A program made the position numbers and the translations under genes. From JAIEPX01 sp963725255 (GTDB taxonomy: Bacteria > Pseudomonadota > Gammaproteobacteria > JAIEPX01), in NCBI GenBank assembly GCA_963725255.1, contig CAVRXV010000014.1, positions 1 to 12,507 on the forward strand: a DNA stretch of 12,507 bases. The letters are read 5' to 3'. Positions within the stretch are counted from its first letter, which is position 1. Each line of letters opens with the position of its first letter. The notes below the pieces were generated by a model. The model saw only the letters and a program-made list of their open reading frames with translations, had not been told where the DNA came from and made no database searches. Of this stretch, positions 6,612 through 12,507 are shown in pieces.

Positions 6612-7325
6612 TCAATGATTAAGTAACAATAAATCCCACACTCCATGCCCCAACTTTTGCCCGCGCCGTTCAAATTTTGTGACCGGCCGACTGTCAGGTC
6701 GAGGGATAAATTGACCAACTCCCCCCTCATTATCAAGCTGATGACAGTTTGATGCAACCTGCATCATGTGCTCGGCATAATTTTCCCAATCTGTAGCCAT
6801 GTGAAAGTAACCACCTCTTACCAACTTACTGGCCACACAATTTACAAAATCAGGCTGAACTAAACGACGTTTGTGATGGCGTAATTTGGGCCAAGGATCT
6901 GGAAAAAACAACAAAACCCCAGCCAAGGATGCTGAAGGTATGTGTTTCTCCAACACCTCTTTTGCATCAAACATCATTATACGTACATTACTGACGCCGT
7001 GTTCAGCCAAATCAGCTAATAACGCTCCTACGCCTGGTTTGTGGACCTCAATACCGAGATAATTATTCTGAGGATTTTGCTTTGCCAGCGTCAGCAATGA
7101 CTGCCCCATTCCAAACCCAATTTCAACAACCACGGGGGCCTCTCGTCCAAATAGGGCCGCAAAATCAAGCTCTCCCAGCGGAACATCGACTCCATATCTC
7201 GGCCAAAGAGATTCCAAAGCCTGCTTTTGACGAGGCGTCATTCGCCCTTCGCGACGCACAAAGCTACGAATAGTTCGAAGAGTGGTTTTATCAGGCTGTT
7301 GCTCAATCACGGTACTGGCTCTCAA
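6612..7325 (-). CDS. trmB: tRNA (guanine-N7-)-methyltransferase TrmB
   Basis: TrmB methylates N7 of G46 in the variable loop of tRNAs using S-adenosylmethionine. The SAM-binding motif EIGFGMG is at 68-74, LGIEVHKPGVG at 90-100, the catalytic and tRNA-binding FFPDPWPKLRHHKRR at 140-154, and the C-terminal TKFERRG at 216-222. Length (237) equals that of the family. No in-frame ATG precedes the conserved IRSFVRRxGR segment (19-28); the first ATG is codon 29. The start must therefore be non-ATG: TTG at 7325 or GTG at 7310. Neither has a strong ribosome binding site, so the start is uncertain by five codons. It is the first gene of the trmB-cysQ-mdh run and has a promoter-like pair upstream that overlaps the divergent asmA promoter. 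Confidence 0.95.
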   Translation of the reverse strand: MRASTVIEQQPDKTTLRTIRSFVRREGRMTPRQKQALESLWPRYGVDVPLGELDFAALFGREAPVVVEIGFGMGQSLLTLAKQNPQNNYLGIEVHKPGVGALLADLAEHGVSNVRIMMFDAKEVLEKHIPSASLAGVLLFFPDPWPKLRHHKRRLVQPDFVNCVASKLVRGGYFHMATDWENYAEHMMQVASNCHQLDNEGGVGQFIPRPDSRPVTKFERRGQKLGHGVWDLLLLNH

Positions 7326-7353
7326 GTTTGTTAGACGTAAACACCATTCAAAG

Positions 7354-7383
7354 TCTATAATGTTAGAAGAGGATAATGGTCAA
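7354..7383 (-). promoter_or_regulatory. candidate trmB promoter (divergent)
   Basis: On the minus strand TTGACC (7383-7378) and TATAGA (7359-7354) are 18 bases apart, matching the sigma70 consensus at five and four positions. The -35 directly abuts the first base of the tRNA remnant. The -10 overlaps by four bases the -10 of the opposite promoter. It would give a leader of about 20 bases for trmB. Prediction from motif only. Confidence 0.4.
7356..7361 (+). promoter_or_regulatory. consensus -10 box upstream of the tRNA remnant and asmA
   Basis: TATAAT is a perfect -10 hexamer. A start near 7368 would place the tRNA-Gly remnant about 16 bases into the transcript and asmA further downstream. 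No good -35 box is seen at 16 to 18 bases, so the promoter may be weak or depend on other contacts. Confidence 0.45.
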
Positions 7384-7436
7384 GCGGGTGTAATTCAATG
7401 GTTATCACATGGGTTCGATTCCCATCATCCGCTCCA
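7384..7436 (+). pseudogene. tRNA-Gly remnant lacking the anticodon arm
   Basis: The 5' acceptor strand GCGGGTG (7384-7390) pairs with CATCCGC (7426-7432), six Watson-Crick pairs and one G-T wobble, followed by discriminator T and encoded CCA (7434-7436). The T-arm is complete: stem 7409-7413 with 7421-7425 around the loop TTCGATT. Between them are only 18 bases, which begin like the D-arm of tRNA-Gly (TAATTCAATGG) and then jump to variable-loop-like sequence. The total is 53 bases instead of about 75, so some 22 bases covering the 3' half of the D-stem and all of the anticodon stem-loop are missing. Identity as Gly rests on similarity to glyU/glyT-type tRNAs recalled from memory. It cannot decode, but the acceptor/T-arm minihelix is well preserved and lies in the likely asmA leader. 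Confidence 0.75.
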
Positions 7437-7462
7437 ATGTAGCGAAAAGAAGGATCTTATTT

Positions 7463-9514
7463 ATGAAAGCAGTGCTTAAATTAGTTGTAGGATTAATGAG
7501 CTTATTGCTCTTAGTTGCCATCACAGTAGCGGTTTTATTTTCAACGATGGTTAATAGCAATATGATGAAAAACCAAATTAGTCAGTATGTTAAAACTTCC
7601 ACGGGTCGTGATCTGCTTATCAAAGGTTCGCTACACGCATCATTCTGGCCAAGATTGGGAATTACTGTTGATGATGTCAGCTTGAGTAATCCAGCTGGAT
7701 TTAAAGATGACACTTTTCTTTTTGCACACAAATTAACGATATCAGCAGAACTTGCTCCATTGTTACATCGACAACTTGCTGTCAATCGCGCGTCATTGAG
7801 CGATGCCATCATTAATTTGCAAAAAAATGCTCAAGGCCAAACCAATTGGAATTTTAGTAGTGATGAAGAAAAGAAATCTGGCTCAACAGAAAAATTGAAT
7901 ACACAAGAATCCATGCAATTTAATATTGCCGCATTATCACTGAGCCATACCACTATTAATTATTCAGATGCCAAAACTCAGCAACATTATTCTCTTGAGA
8001 ACGTTAATATCACTGCTGATAATTTATCATCCAGTCATTCTTTCCCTTTAAACGGAAGTTTTACTTTTATCAGTGATACAAAGTCCAAAACCACAGTTAA
8101 CGTAAAAACTGTTGCTAATTATGAATCAACCAATTCAAAATTATCTCTTAAAAATAGTGATATACGCTTAAAACCTGAAAAGTCACCTGAAATCGCAATA
8201 AAGGGTAATATTCAAGCTGATCTGAACTCATCTGTAATAAATTTTTTACCACTCAATATGGAAATGGGTGATCTAAAAATTCAAGGTGATTTATCAGGCA
8301 ATTATAGTTCAAATAATTTTGGTTTTTACGGACACATTGCGAGTAATTCTTTTAATTTAAAACGCTTGTTGGCTTCATCGAACAAATCATTCCAATTAGG
8401 TAATTCAAATTCACTCTCTAATGTCTCGTTTACAGCCGATCTGCAAATAAACTCTCAAAAAGTAACATTAAAAGCAATTCATGGTAATGTTGATGGTCAC
8501 TCTCTAAGCGGTCAATTAGATTATTCTACATCACCTTCACATCTTGGATTCACTTTAACTTCAGATCAACTCGTTCTTGAAAATTATTTACCCGGGGGTA
8601 GCTCGTCAAAATCTGACGAAAATAATGCTGCGGAAAAAAATTCTTCAGGCTCACTCGTGATCGACGGCACCATTGAACTGGGACACCTAACTTATGATGT
8701 CTATCAGTTTTCACATCTGAAAACAAATCTGAAATACGCATCGAAAAGACTCGACTTGCAGAATTTTTCGGCAGGTATTTTTGGTGGAAGTACAAACGGT
8801 TTAATTAGCATTAATTTTGCTGGCAGTGCGCCTTCATTTACTATTAGACAAAGAATGTCTGGAGTTTCTGCAGAACAAATGCTACGAACATTGACAGGTT
8901 CTTCTAAACTCAATGGTATTGCAACCCTAAATGTTGATATAAATGCTTCCGGAAAATCAAGCAGTGCAATAAAACAATCACTCTCAGGCGCTATTACATT
9001 TAATATCAGTAATGGTGCAGTTTACGGAACTGATATTGATTATAAAGTTGAACAAGCGATATCAAAAATCTCTAAACAGAATAACCAAACTTCCGATCGA
9101 GGTAACACACCGTTCACGCATCTCACAGGCACCGCTTCTTTTAGTCAAGGCAATTGCTCTAACCCAGACTTAGAACTTTTGACACCTACTTTAAAAATAC
9201 AAGCGAAAGGTAACTACAATTTGCTCAGCTCTAATATCAATTACAAACTTACCTGTCGTTTATTGCAACCACACCCCATCAACACTGAAATTAGCGGGAC
9301 GAAAATTGACGCCGATTTGTCGAACTATGATATCCCTACAACAGTAGGATGTACTCTACAAAGTCCTTGTGTATCGGTAGATCTTGGTGGTGTTCTGAAG
9401 ATATTGGCAGTAGAAGGTGCAAAAGCCGTTGCAAAAACAGCCGTTAAAAAAGAACTTCTAAAACATGTCGATGAAAATCTCGGCAACGTCATTAACAAAC
9501 TTTTAGAACCGTAA
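7463..9514 (+). CDS. asmA: AsmA family protein (outer-membrane/lipid homeostasis)
   Basis: AsmA-family proteins are inner-membrane-anchored periplasmic proteins, thought to help phospholipid transport to, or assembly of, the outer membrane. The start chosen is ATG 7463, with AAGGA eight bases upstream. The frame stays open upstream to an ATG inside the tRNA remnant, which is rejected. The 683-residue protein has an N-terminal membrane anchor (about residues 4-27). The typical AsmA opening follows, with a RDLLIKGSLHASFWPRLGITVDDVSLSNPAGF stretch around 49-80 (given here as RDLLIKG and FWPRLGI...SNPAGF). Next comes a long Ser/Asn-rich beta region and a C-terminal AsmA_2-like part with GAVYGTDIDYKV. 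It is a little longer than E. coli AsmA (617). A gap of three bases separates it from mutY. Confidence 0.85.
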   Translation: MKAVLKLVVGLMSLLLLVAITVAVLFSTMVNSNMMKNQISQYVKTSTGRDLLIKGSLHASFWPRLGITVDDVSLSNPAGFKDDTFLFAHKLTISAELAPLLHRQLAVNRASLSDAIINLQKNAQGQTNWNFSSDEEKKSGSTEKLNTQESMQFNIAALSLSHTTINYSDAKTQQHYSLENVNITADNLSSSHSFPLNGSFTFISDTKSKTTVNVKTVANYESTNSKLSLKNSDIRLKPEKSPEIAIKGNIQADLNSSVINFLPLNMEMGDLKIQGDLSGNYSSNNFGFYGHIASNSFNLKRLLASSNKSFQLGNSNSLSNVSFTADLQINSQKVTLKAIHGNVDGHSLSGQLDYSTSPSHLGFTLTSDQLVLENYLPGGSSSKSDENNAAEKNSSGSLVIDGTIELGHLTYDVYQFSHLKTNLKYASKRLDLQNFSAGIFGGSTNGLISINFAGSAPSFTIRQRMSGVSAEQMLRTLTGSSKLNGIATLNVDINASGKSSSAIKQSLSGAITFNISNGAVYGTDIDYKVEQAISKISKQNNQTSDRGNTPFTHLTGTASFSQGNCSNPDLELLTPTLKIQAKGNYNLLSSNINYKLTCRLLQPHPINTEISGTKIDADLSNYDIPTTVGCTLQSPCVSVDLGGVLKILAVEGAKAVAKTAVKKELLKHVDENLGNVINKLLEP

Positions 9515-9517
9515 AAC

Positions 9518-10591
9518 ATGGATAACACAATTAACTCATTACAATTTCAGAATCGCGTATTAAAGTGGTTCGATCAAGAAGGTCGAAAAGATTTACCGTG
9601 GCAACAAAATATTACACCCTACCGGGTATGGGTGTCTGAAATTATGTTGCAACAAACGCAAGTTAATACTGTAATTCCTTACTTTAATCGTTTTATGCAA
9701 AAATTTCCGCAAGTCCATGATTTAGCCAAAGCAAAATTAGATGAAGTACTTCATTTGTGGACAGGTCTCGGTTACTACGCTCGCGCGAGAAATTTGCATA
9801 AAACGGCCAATTTAGTTGTAGATCAATTTAATGGCGAATTTCCAAAAAATGTTGAAGACCTTTCACAATTGTCTGGCATTGGACGATCTACCGCAGGCGC
9901 AATATTGAGCATTTCTCACGATATTTATGCTCCGATATTAGATGGAAATGTAAAACGAGTTTTGAGCCGCGTTTTTGCCGTTCCGGGTTGGCCTGGTGAT
10001 TTATCCGTTGCAAAAAAACTCTGGGATATTGCTGAACATTACACTCCTCAAAAACGCTGTCGTGATTACACCCAAGCGATGATGGATTTAGGCGCTCTGC
10101 TTTGCACTCGAACAAAACCTTCTTGCTCAATTTGCCCACTGCAAAATTTCTGCCAAGCGTTTGCTGCAAAAAATCCTCAAGGTTATCCTGGAAAAAAACC
10201 GCGTAAAACACTCCCTGTTCGAGTCAAACAATTTTTAATTATCATACACAATAATAAAGTTCTATTAGAAAATAGACCTCAAAGCGGAATTTGGGGTGGT
10301 TTATGGAGCCTACCGGAATGCGAACAAAACACTCAAGCTAAAGAACATTGTGAACGACTATACTCTTGCAAAATTAAATCTATTAAAACATTACCCGTTA
10401 CTCGACATACTTTTAGCCACTTTCACCTTGATATCAATCCCGTTATACTAAACGTTCAACGGTGGCCAACTCAAATCAAGGAGAACGACCCCTACTGCTG
10501 GATAGATGCAAACGGACCTATTGAATTAGGACTCGCAGCACCCGTTAAACAGTTATTGCAAAAACTTACCGAAACTTTTTCATCACCTTAA
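9518..10591 (+). CDS. mutY: A/G-specific adenine DNA glycosylase MutY
   Basis: MutY removes adenine mispaired with 8-oxoguanine, preventing G:C to T:A changes. Seen in order: catalytic Glu41 in SEIMLQQTQV, the helix-hairpin-helix LSGIGRSTAGAIL (118-130), the catalytic Asp142 in LDGNVKRVLSRV, and the [4Fe-4S] cysteines 196, 203, 206 and 212 with the standard C-x6-C-x2-C-x5-C spacing. A C-terminal NUDIX-like 8-oxoG recognition domain spans about 230-350 (GIWGGLWSLPE). The length of 357 is normal. The start is three bases after the asmA stop with no strong ribosome binding site, so it is likely translated by coupling. yggX follows after ten bases. The mutY-yggX pair is common in gammaproteobacteria and links oxidative repair with iron handling. 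Confidence 0.97.
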   Translation: MDNTINSLQFQNRVLKWFDQEGRKDLPWQQNITPYRVWVSEIMLQQTQVNTVIPYFNRFMQKFPQVHDLAKAKLDEVLHLWTGLGYYARARNLHKTANLVVDQFNGEFPKNVEDLSQLSGIGRSTAGAILSISHDIYAPILDGNVKRVLSRVFAVPGWPGDLSVAKKLWDIAEHYTPQKRCRDYTQAMMDLGALLCTRTKPSCSICPLQNFCQAFAAKNPQGYPGKKPRKTLPVRVKQFLIIIHNNKVLLENRPQSGIWGGLWSLPECEQNTQAKEHCERLYSCKIKSIKTLPVTRHTFSHFHLDINPVILNVQRWPTQIKENDPYCWIDANGPIELGLAAPVKQLLQKLTETFSSP

Positions 10592-10601
10592 GGACACCAC
10601 T

Positions 10602-10874
10602 ATGACCCGCAAAATATTTTGTCTGAAATTGCAAAAAGAAGCTCACGGCCTCACTCACCCTCCCTACCCTGGAGAAATCGGCCAAGAAATCTACGACCAC
10701 ATCAGCGCCGAAGCTTGGCAACTTTGGTTAAATCATCAAACCATGCTAATCAACGAAAATCGCCTCGTCCTCACCGACGCATCAGCTAAAGAATTTTTAA
10801 AAAGTGAAATGGTGAAATTTTTATTCAAAGGCGGGTCCGAAAAACCAGCGGGCTATGTGCCTCCGGAAAAATAA
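10602..10874 (+). CDS. yggX: Fe(2+)-trafficking protein YggX
   Basis: YggX is a small cytoplasmic protein that helps protect iron-sulfur clusters from oxidation and is proposed to handle Fe2+. The 90-residue product begins MTRKIFCLKLQKEA with the conserved Cys7. It contains YPGEIGQEIYDHIS (22-35) and the family core EAWQLWLNHQTMLINE (37-52), and ends with a KFLFKGG...GYVPPEK tail like the E. coli protein. It is preceded by TTAAGGA at a good distance from the ATG and sits ten bases after mutY, so it is the last gene of the asmA-mutY-yggX run. No clear terminator hairpin follows before the next promoter. Confidence 0.95.
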   Translation: MTRKIFCLKLQKEAHGLTHPPYPGEIGQEIYDHISAEAWQLWLNHQTMLINENRLVLTDASAKEFLKSEMVKFLFKGGSEKPAGYVPPEK

Positions 10875-10899
10875 AAGAGAGGGTAACAAGCTGATTTTT

Positions 10900-10929
10900 C
10901 TGGCATTTCCTCCTGGCTTATGCTACAAT
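10900..10929 (+). promoter_or_regulatory. candidate promoter of the broken repeat-protein gene
   Basis: CTGGCA (10900-10905) and TACAAT (10924-10929) are 18 bases apart, and the -10 has the extended TGC just before it. A start near 10936 leaves a short leader with a GAGG ribosome binding site five bases before the ATG at 10966. The signals thus look intact although the gene behind them is not. Confidence 0.5.
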
Positions 10930-10965
10930 ACAATGAATTTCTTAGTCTCCACCAGCGAGGAAAAA

Positions 10966-12251
10966 ATGCAAGCTCAACAACAAGTTATACCACAAGACGA
11001 CGCAAGCTTATTGGTTAATAATATGGCTGCCATTTCCAGAGAATTGGAGCAAAAGTATCGCCAATTTCTCACTCGTTCATTAAGTGAAGAAGCTCTCAAG
11101 GCTGAGATAAAAAGAATCTTGGACGGTAACTGGGACACAACTCCTATGGAACGCATTCTTGAAGAGCTTGAATTACGATATGAATTTAGGGAGCAACTTT
11201 CCAGAATGCTCACTGATAGCGATCCTGTAAAATTAAACACAAATCAGCTAGTATTAGATGCCAATCATCGCATCAATATCGGTGAATCTATTAGAAAATA
11301 CTATCTTACTCAATTAAATCAAGACCACCCAAATATAAGAGATTGGTATTGTGCCATATTATGGGTTCACAGAGTTTCTTGGTGAACATTACAAAGTCCT
11401 TTCAAAAATGTTTTCGTGATGAAAGGGATAAAATCAGAAGTTAGTATGGTCTTTTCGATATCTCTCATGTATGGAAATCTCGCATATGCTCAAAAAATAT
11501 GGGAGATTTGCGACAGCCTCGGCCAAAGAGAAGAGCTGATTTCTGATAATAACTATTATGCCGTTGCAATAGCAAGACTACATCAAAACCAGAAATCAAA
11601 CAATTTATTCAGCAATGTATTACCGATCAGAATTTAACTGATAAAATACCTACTTTACAGACGATGAACTTTTTCCAATTTTTGCTCGATCTAACAATCA
11701 TGATGGATTACTAGCTTGCTGGAAAAAATCGCGATCAGTTCAAGCTAATCTAGAGCTTCTCATTAAACATAATTGCAAAATTTTCGATAATATTGCTGAC
11801 AAATTTTCTGTTTGACACAAGAGATGAATTAATTAAATGTCTGATCGAACTCAGTCAATCAAAAGAAATTGTTATTTCCAATGAAGTTTGGAAACGTTAT
11901 TTTAAAATTGCTGTTATGAAAGCTCCCCTCTCCACTGTCAAACTTCTCTGGGATGCAATCACAGACCCTGAATTACGTATAGAATTACTTAATGATGGTA
12001 TTTTCATCCCTGATGACTTCCATATACCCATTATGAAATTTCTACTTGAACAAGCCGAATCCTATCCAGAAAATACAATTCAATAGATAATTTAGAATAT
12101 ATGAAGCAATTTGCACATTGCCTTATCAGAACATAACTGCCGTCAAATGAAGGACCTATTCTCACATAGTCCCCTTACTAAGAATATTCAACTCCATTTA
12201 TGTAATATTTCATTAAGACTCCTCCTCACATTAGGTCATCTAATAAATTAG
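10966..12251 (+). pseudogene. decayed gene for a helical (ankyrin-like?) repeat protein, many frameshifts
   Basis: The gene starts well: GAGG then ATG at 10966, and about 125 residues of a charged, helix-rich protein (RELEQKYRQFLTRSL...). From about 11340 the protein-like reading jumps between frames. Examples are FTEFLGEHYKVLSKMF (near 11360-11413), GNLAYAQKIWEICDSLGQRE (near 11473-11530), IKQFIQQCITDQNLTD (near 11598-11645), ARSNNHDGLLACWKKS (near 11684-11731), LIKCLIELSQSKEIVIS (near 11829-11879), NLEYMKQFAHCLI (near 12089-12127) and QMKDLFSHSPLTKNIQLH (near 12144-12197), ending at TAG 12249-12251. That is at least six frame changes plus an in-frame TAG at 11442. Rejoined, it would be about 425 residues. 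At least two segments share a G/A-x-L-x(5)-h-W-x(4) helical-repeat pattern (KIWEIC, LLWDAI), reminiscent of ankyrin-like effectors of Legionellales. The family is not recognised. Confidence 0.65.
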
Positions 12252-12298
12252 TCTAGATTCAGTTCTCTTTGACGCAGGAAAACATGCCATTATTACGC

Positions 12299-12304
12299 TA
12301 TAAT
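12299..12304 (+). promoter_or_regulatory. consensus -10 box before the last, incomplete gene
   Basis: TATAAT is a perfect -10 hexamer. A TTGACG lies upstream (12269-12274) but 24 bases away, which is too far to be a normal -35. An AGAGGTG ribosome binding site follows, four bases before the ATG at 12337. Confidence 0.4.
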
Positions 12305-12336
12305 AGTAGTATAAGAACAACAGTTAGAGGTGTAAT

Positions 12337-12507
12337 ATGGAATCGACAGGTGAAATGGTAACTAAGCTCTTTGCAGTGCTATCGTATTACCGGAACTATT
12401 TACTTGCCAAGATATGTTGCTCAATAAATGTGGTATTCCGCTTCACGAGCTTGCTACCATTCCAATTAATTTACCAAAGCCTTCTGATCCAAAACCATTT
12501 CAGCCAA
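12337..12507 (+). pseudogene. 5' end of an unknown gene, probably frameshifted, cut by the window edge
   Basis: The ATG at 12337 follows a good ribosome binding site (AGAGGTG) and its frame stays open to the window end, 57 codons. The first 14 residues (MESTGEMVTKLFAV) read well. After about 12378, however, the most protein-like frame is a different one, giving VLPELFTCQDMLLNKCG then IPLHELATIPINLPKPSDP, while the original frame becomes an unlikely hydrophobic string. A one- or two-base indel near 12375-12384 would join them. Like its upstream neighbour it therefore appears to be damaged. No family is recognised, and the remainder lies outside the window. Confidence 0.45.

Noticed and set aside
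7384..7436. Phage or island attachment site at the tRNA
   Set aside because: No integrase, no second copy of the tRNA 3' end in the window, and housekeeping genes lie on both sides.
7409..7462. Upstream extension of asmA to ATG 7409
   Set aside because: It would translate the tRNA remnant and put 18 residues before a normal membrane anchor; ATG 7463 has the ribosome binding site.
10855..10965. Start of the downstream gene at 10855 overlapping yggX
   Set aside because: It would overlap yggX and cross the promoter; GAGG with ATG 10966 is much better.
10966..12251. Programmed frameshifting as the cause of the frame changes
   Set aside because: At least six changes plus an in-frame stop, without clear slippery sites, fit decay rather than regulated recoding.

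Overview
The window looks like a chromosomal segment of a low-to-moderate GC gammaproteobacterium, most likely of the order Legionellales (Legionella/Coxiella/Berkiella-like). This rests on the Legionella-like malate dehydrogenase and the gene order asmA-mutY-yggX. A degraded, helix-rich repeat protein and a multi-pass membrane protein of unknown function are also in keeping with intracellular members of that order. The taxonomic call is inference; no alignment was run.

Layout. Bases 1 to about 212 are GC-rich and encode a piece of an alphaproteobacterial-type GlnE. They change abruptly, in frame, into lower-GC DNA encoding the C-terminal part of an unknown membrane protein (to 1067). From 7325 back to 1127 runs a minus-strand housekeeping block: trmB, a small secreted chorismate-mutase-like protein, cysQ, mdh, a ZIP-family metal transporter, accA and tilS. 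trmB to mdh is tightly packed, with two ATGA overlaps, and accA-tilS are 1 base apart. The transporter is flanked by two palindromic repeats: a short REP-like hairpin directly before its start, and an 85-base near-perfect palindrome between its stop and accA. The long palindrome appears to supply the -35 box of the accA promoter.

At about 7326-7440 a divergent promoter region separates trmB from the plus-strand cluster asmA-mutY-yggX (7463-10874). It contains a tRNA-Gly remnant that keeps the acceptor stem, T-arm and CCA but has lost the anticodon region. The rest of the window (10900-12507) holds a recognisable promoter and a gene broken by at least six frame changes. It appears to have encoded a helical-repeat protein of about 425 residues. 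A second promoter and gene start follow, and that gene's reading frame also appears shifted.

The genes serve core functions: tRNA modification (TrmB, TilS), fatty-acid synthesis (AccA), TCA cycle (Mdh), PAP/sulfur metabolism (CysQ), outer-membrane homeostasis (AsmA), and oxidative-damage repair and iron handling (MutY, YggX). I found no phage, CRISPR or defence system. The most unusual items are the GlnE junction, the palindrome used as a promoter part, the anticodon-less tRNA in the asmA leader, the secreted AroQ-like protein lacking its first catalytic arginine, and the decayed repeat-protein gene.
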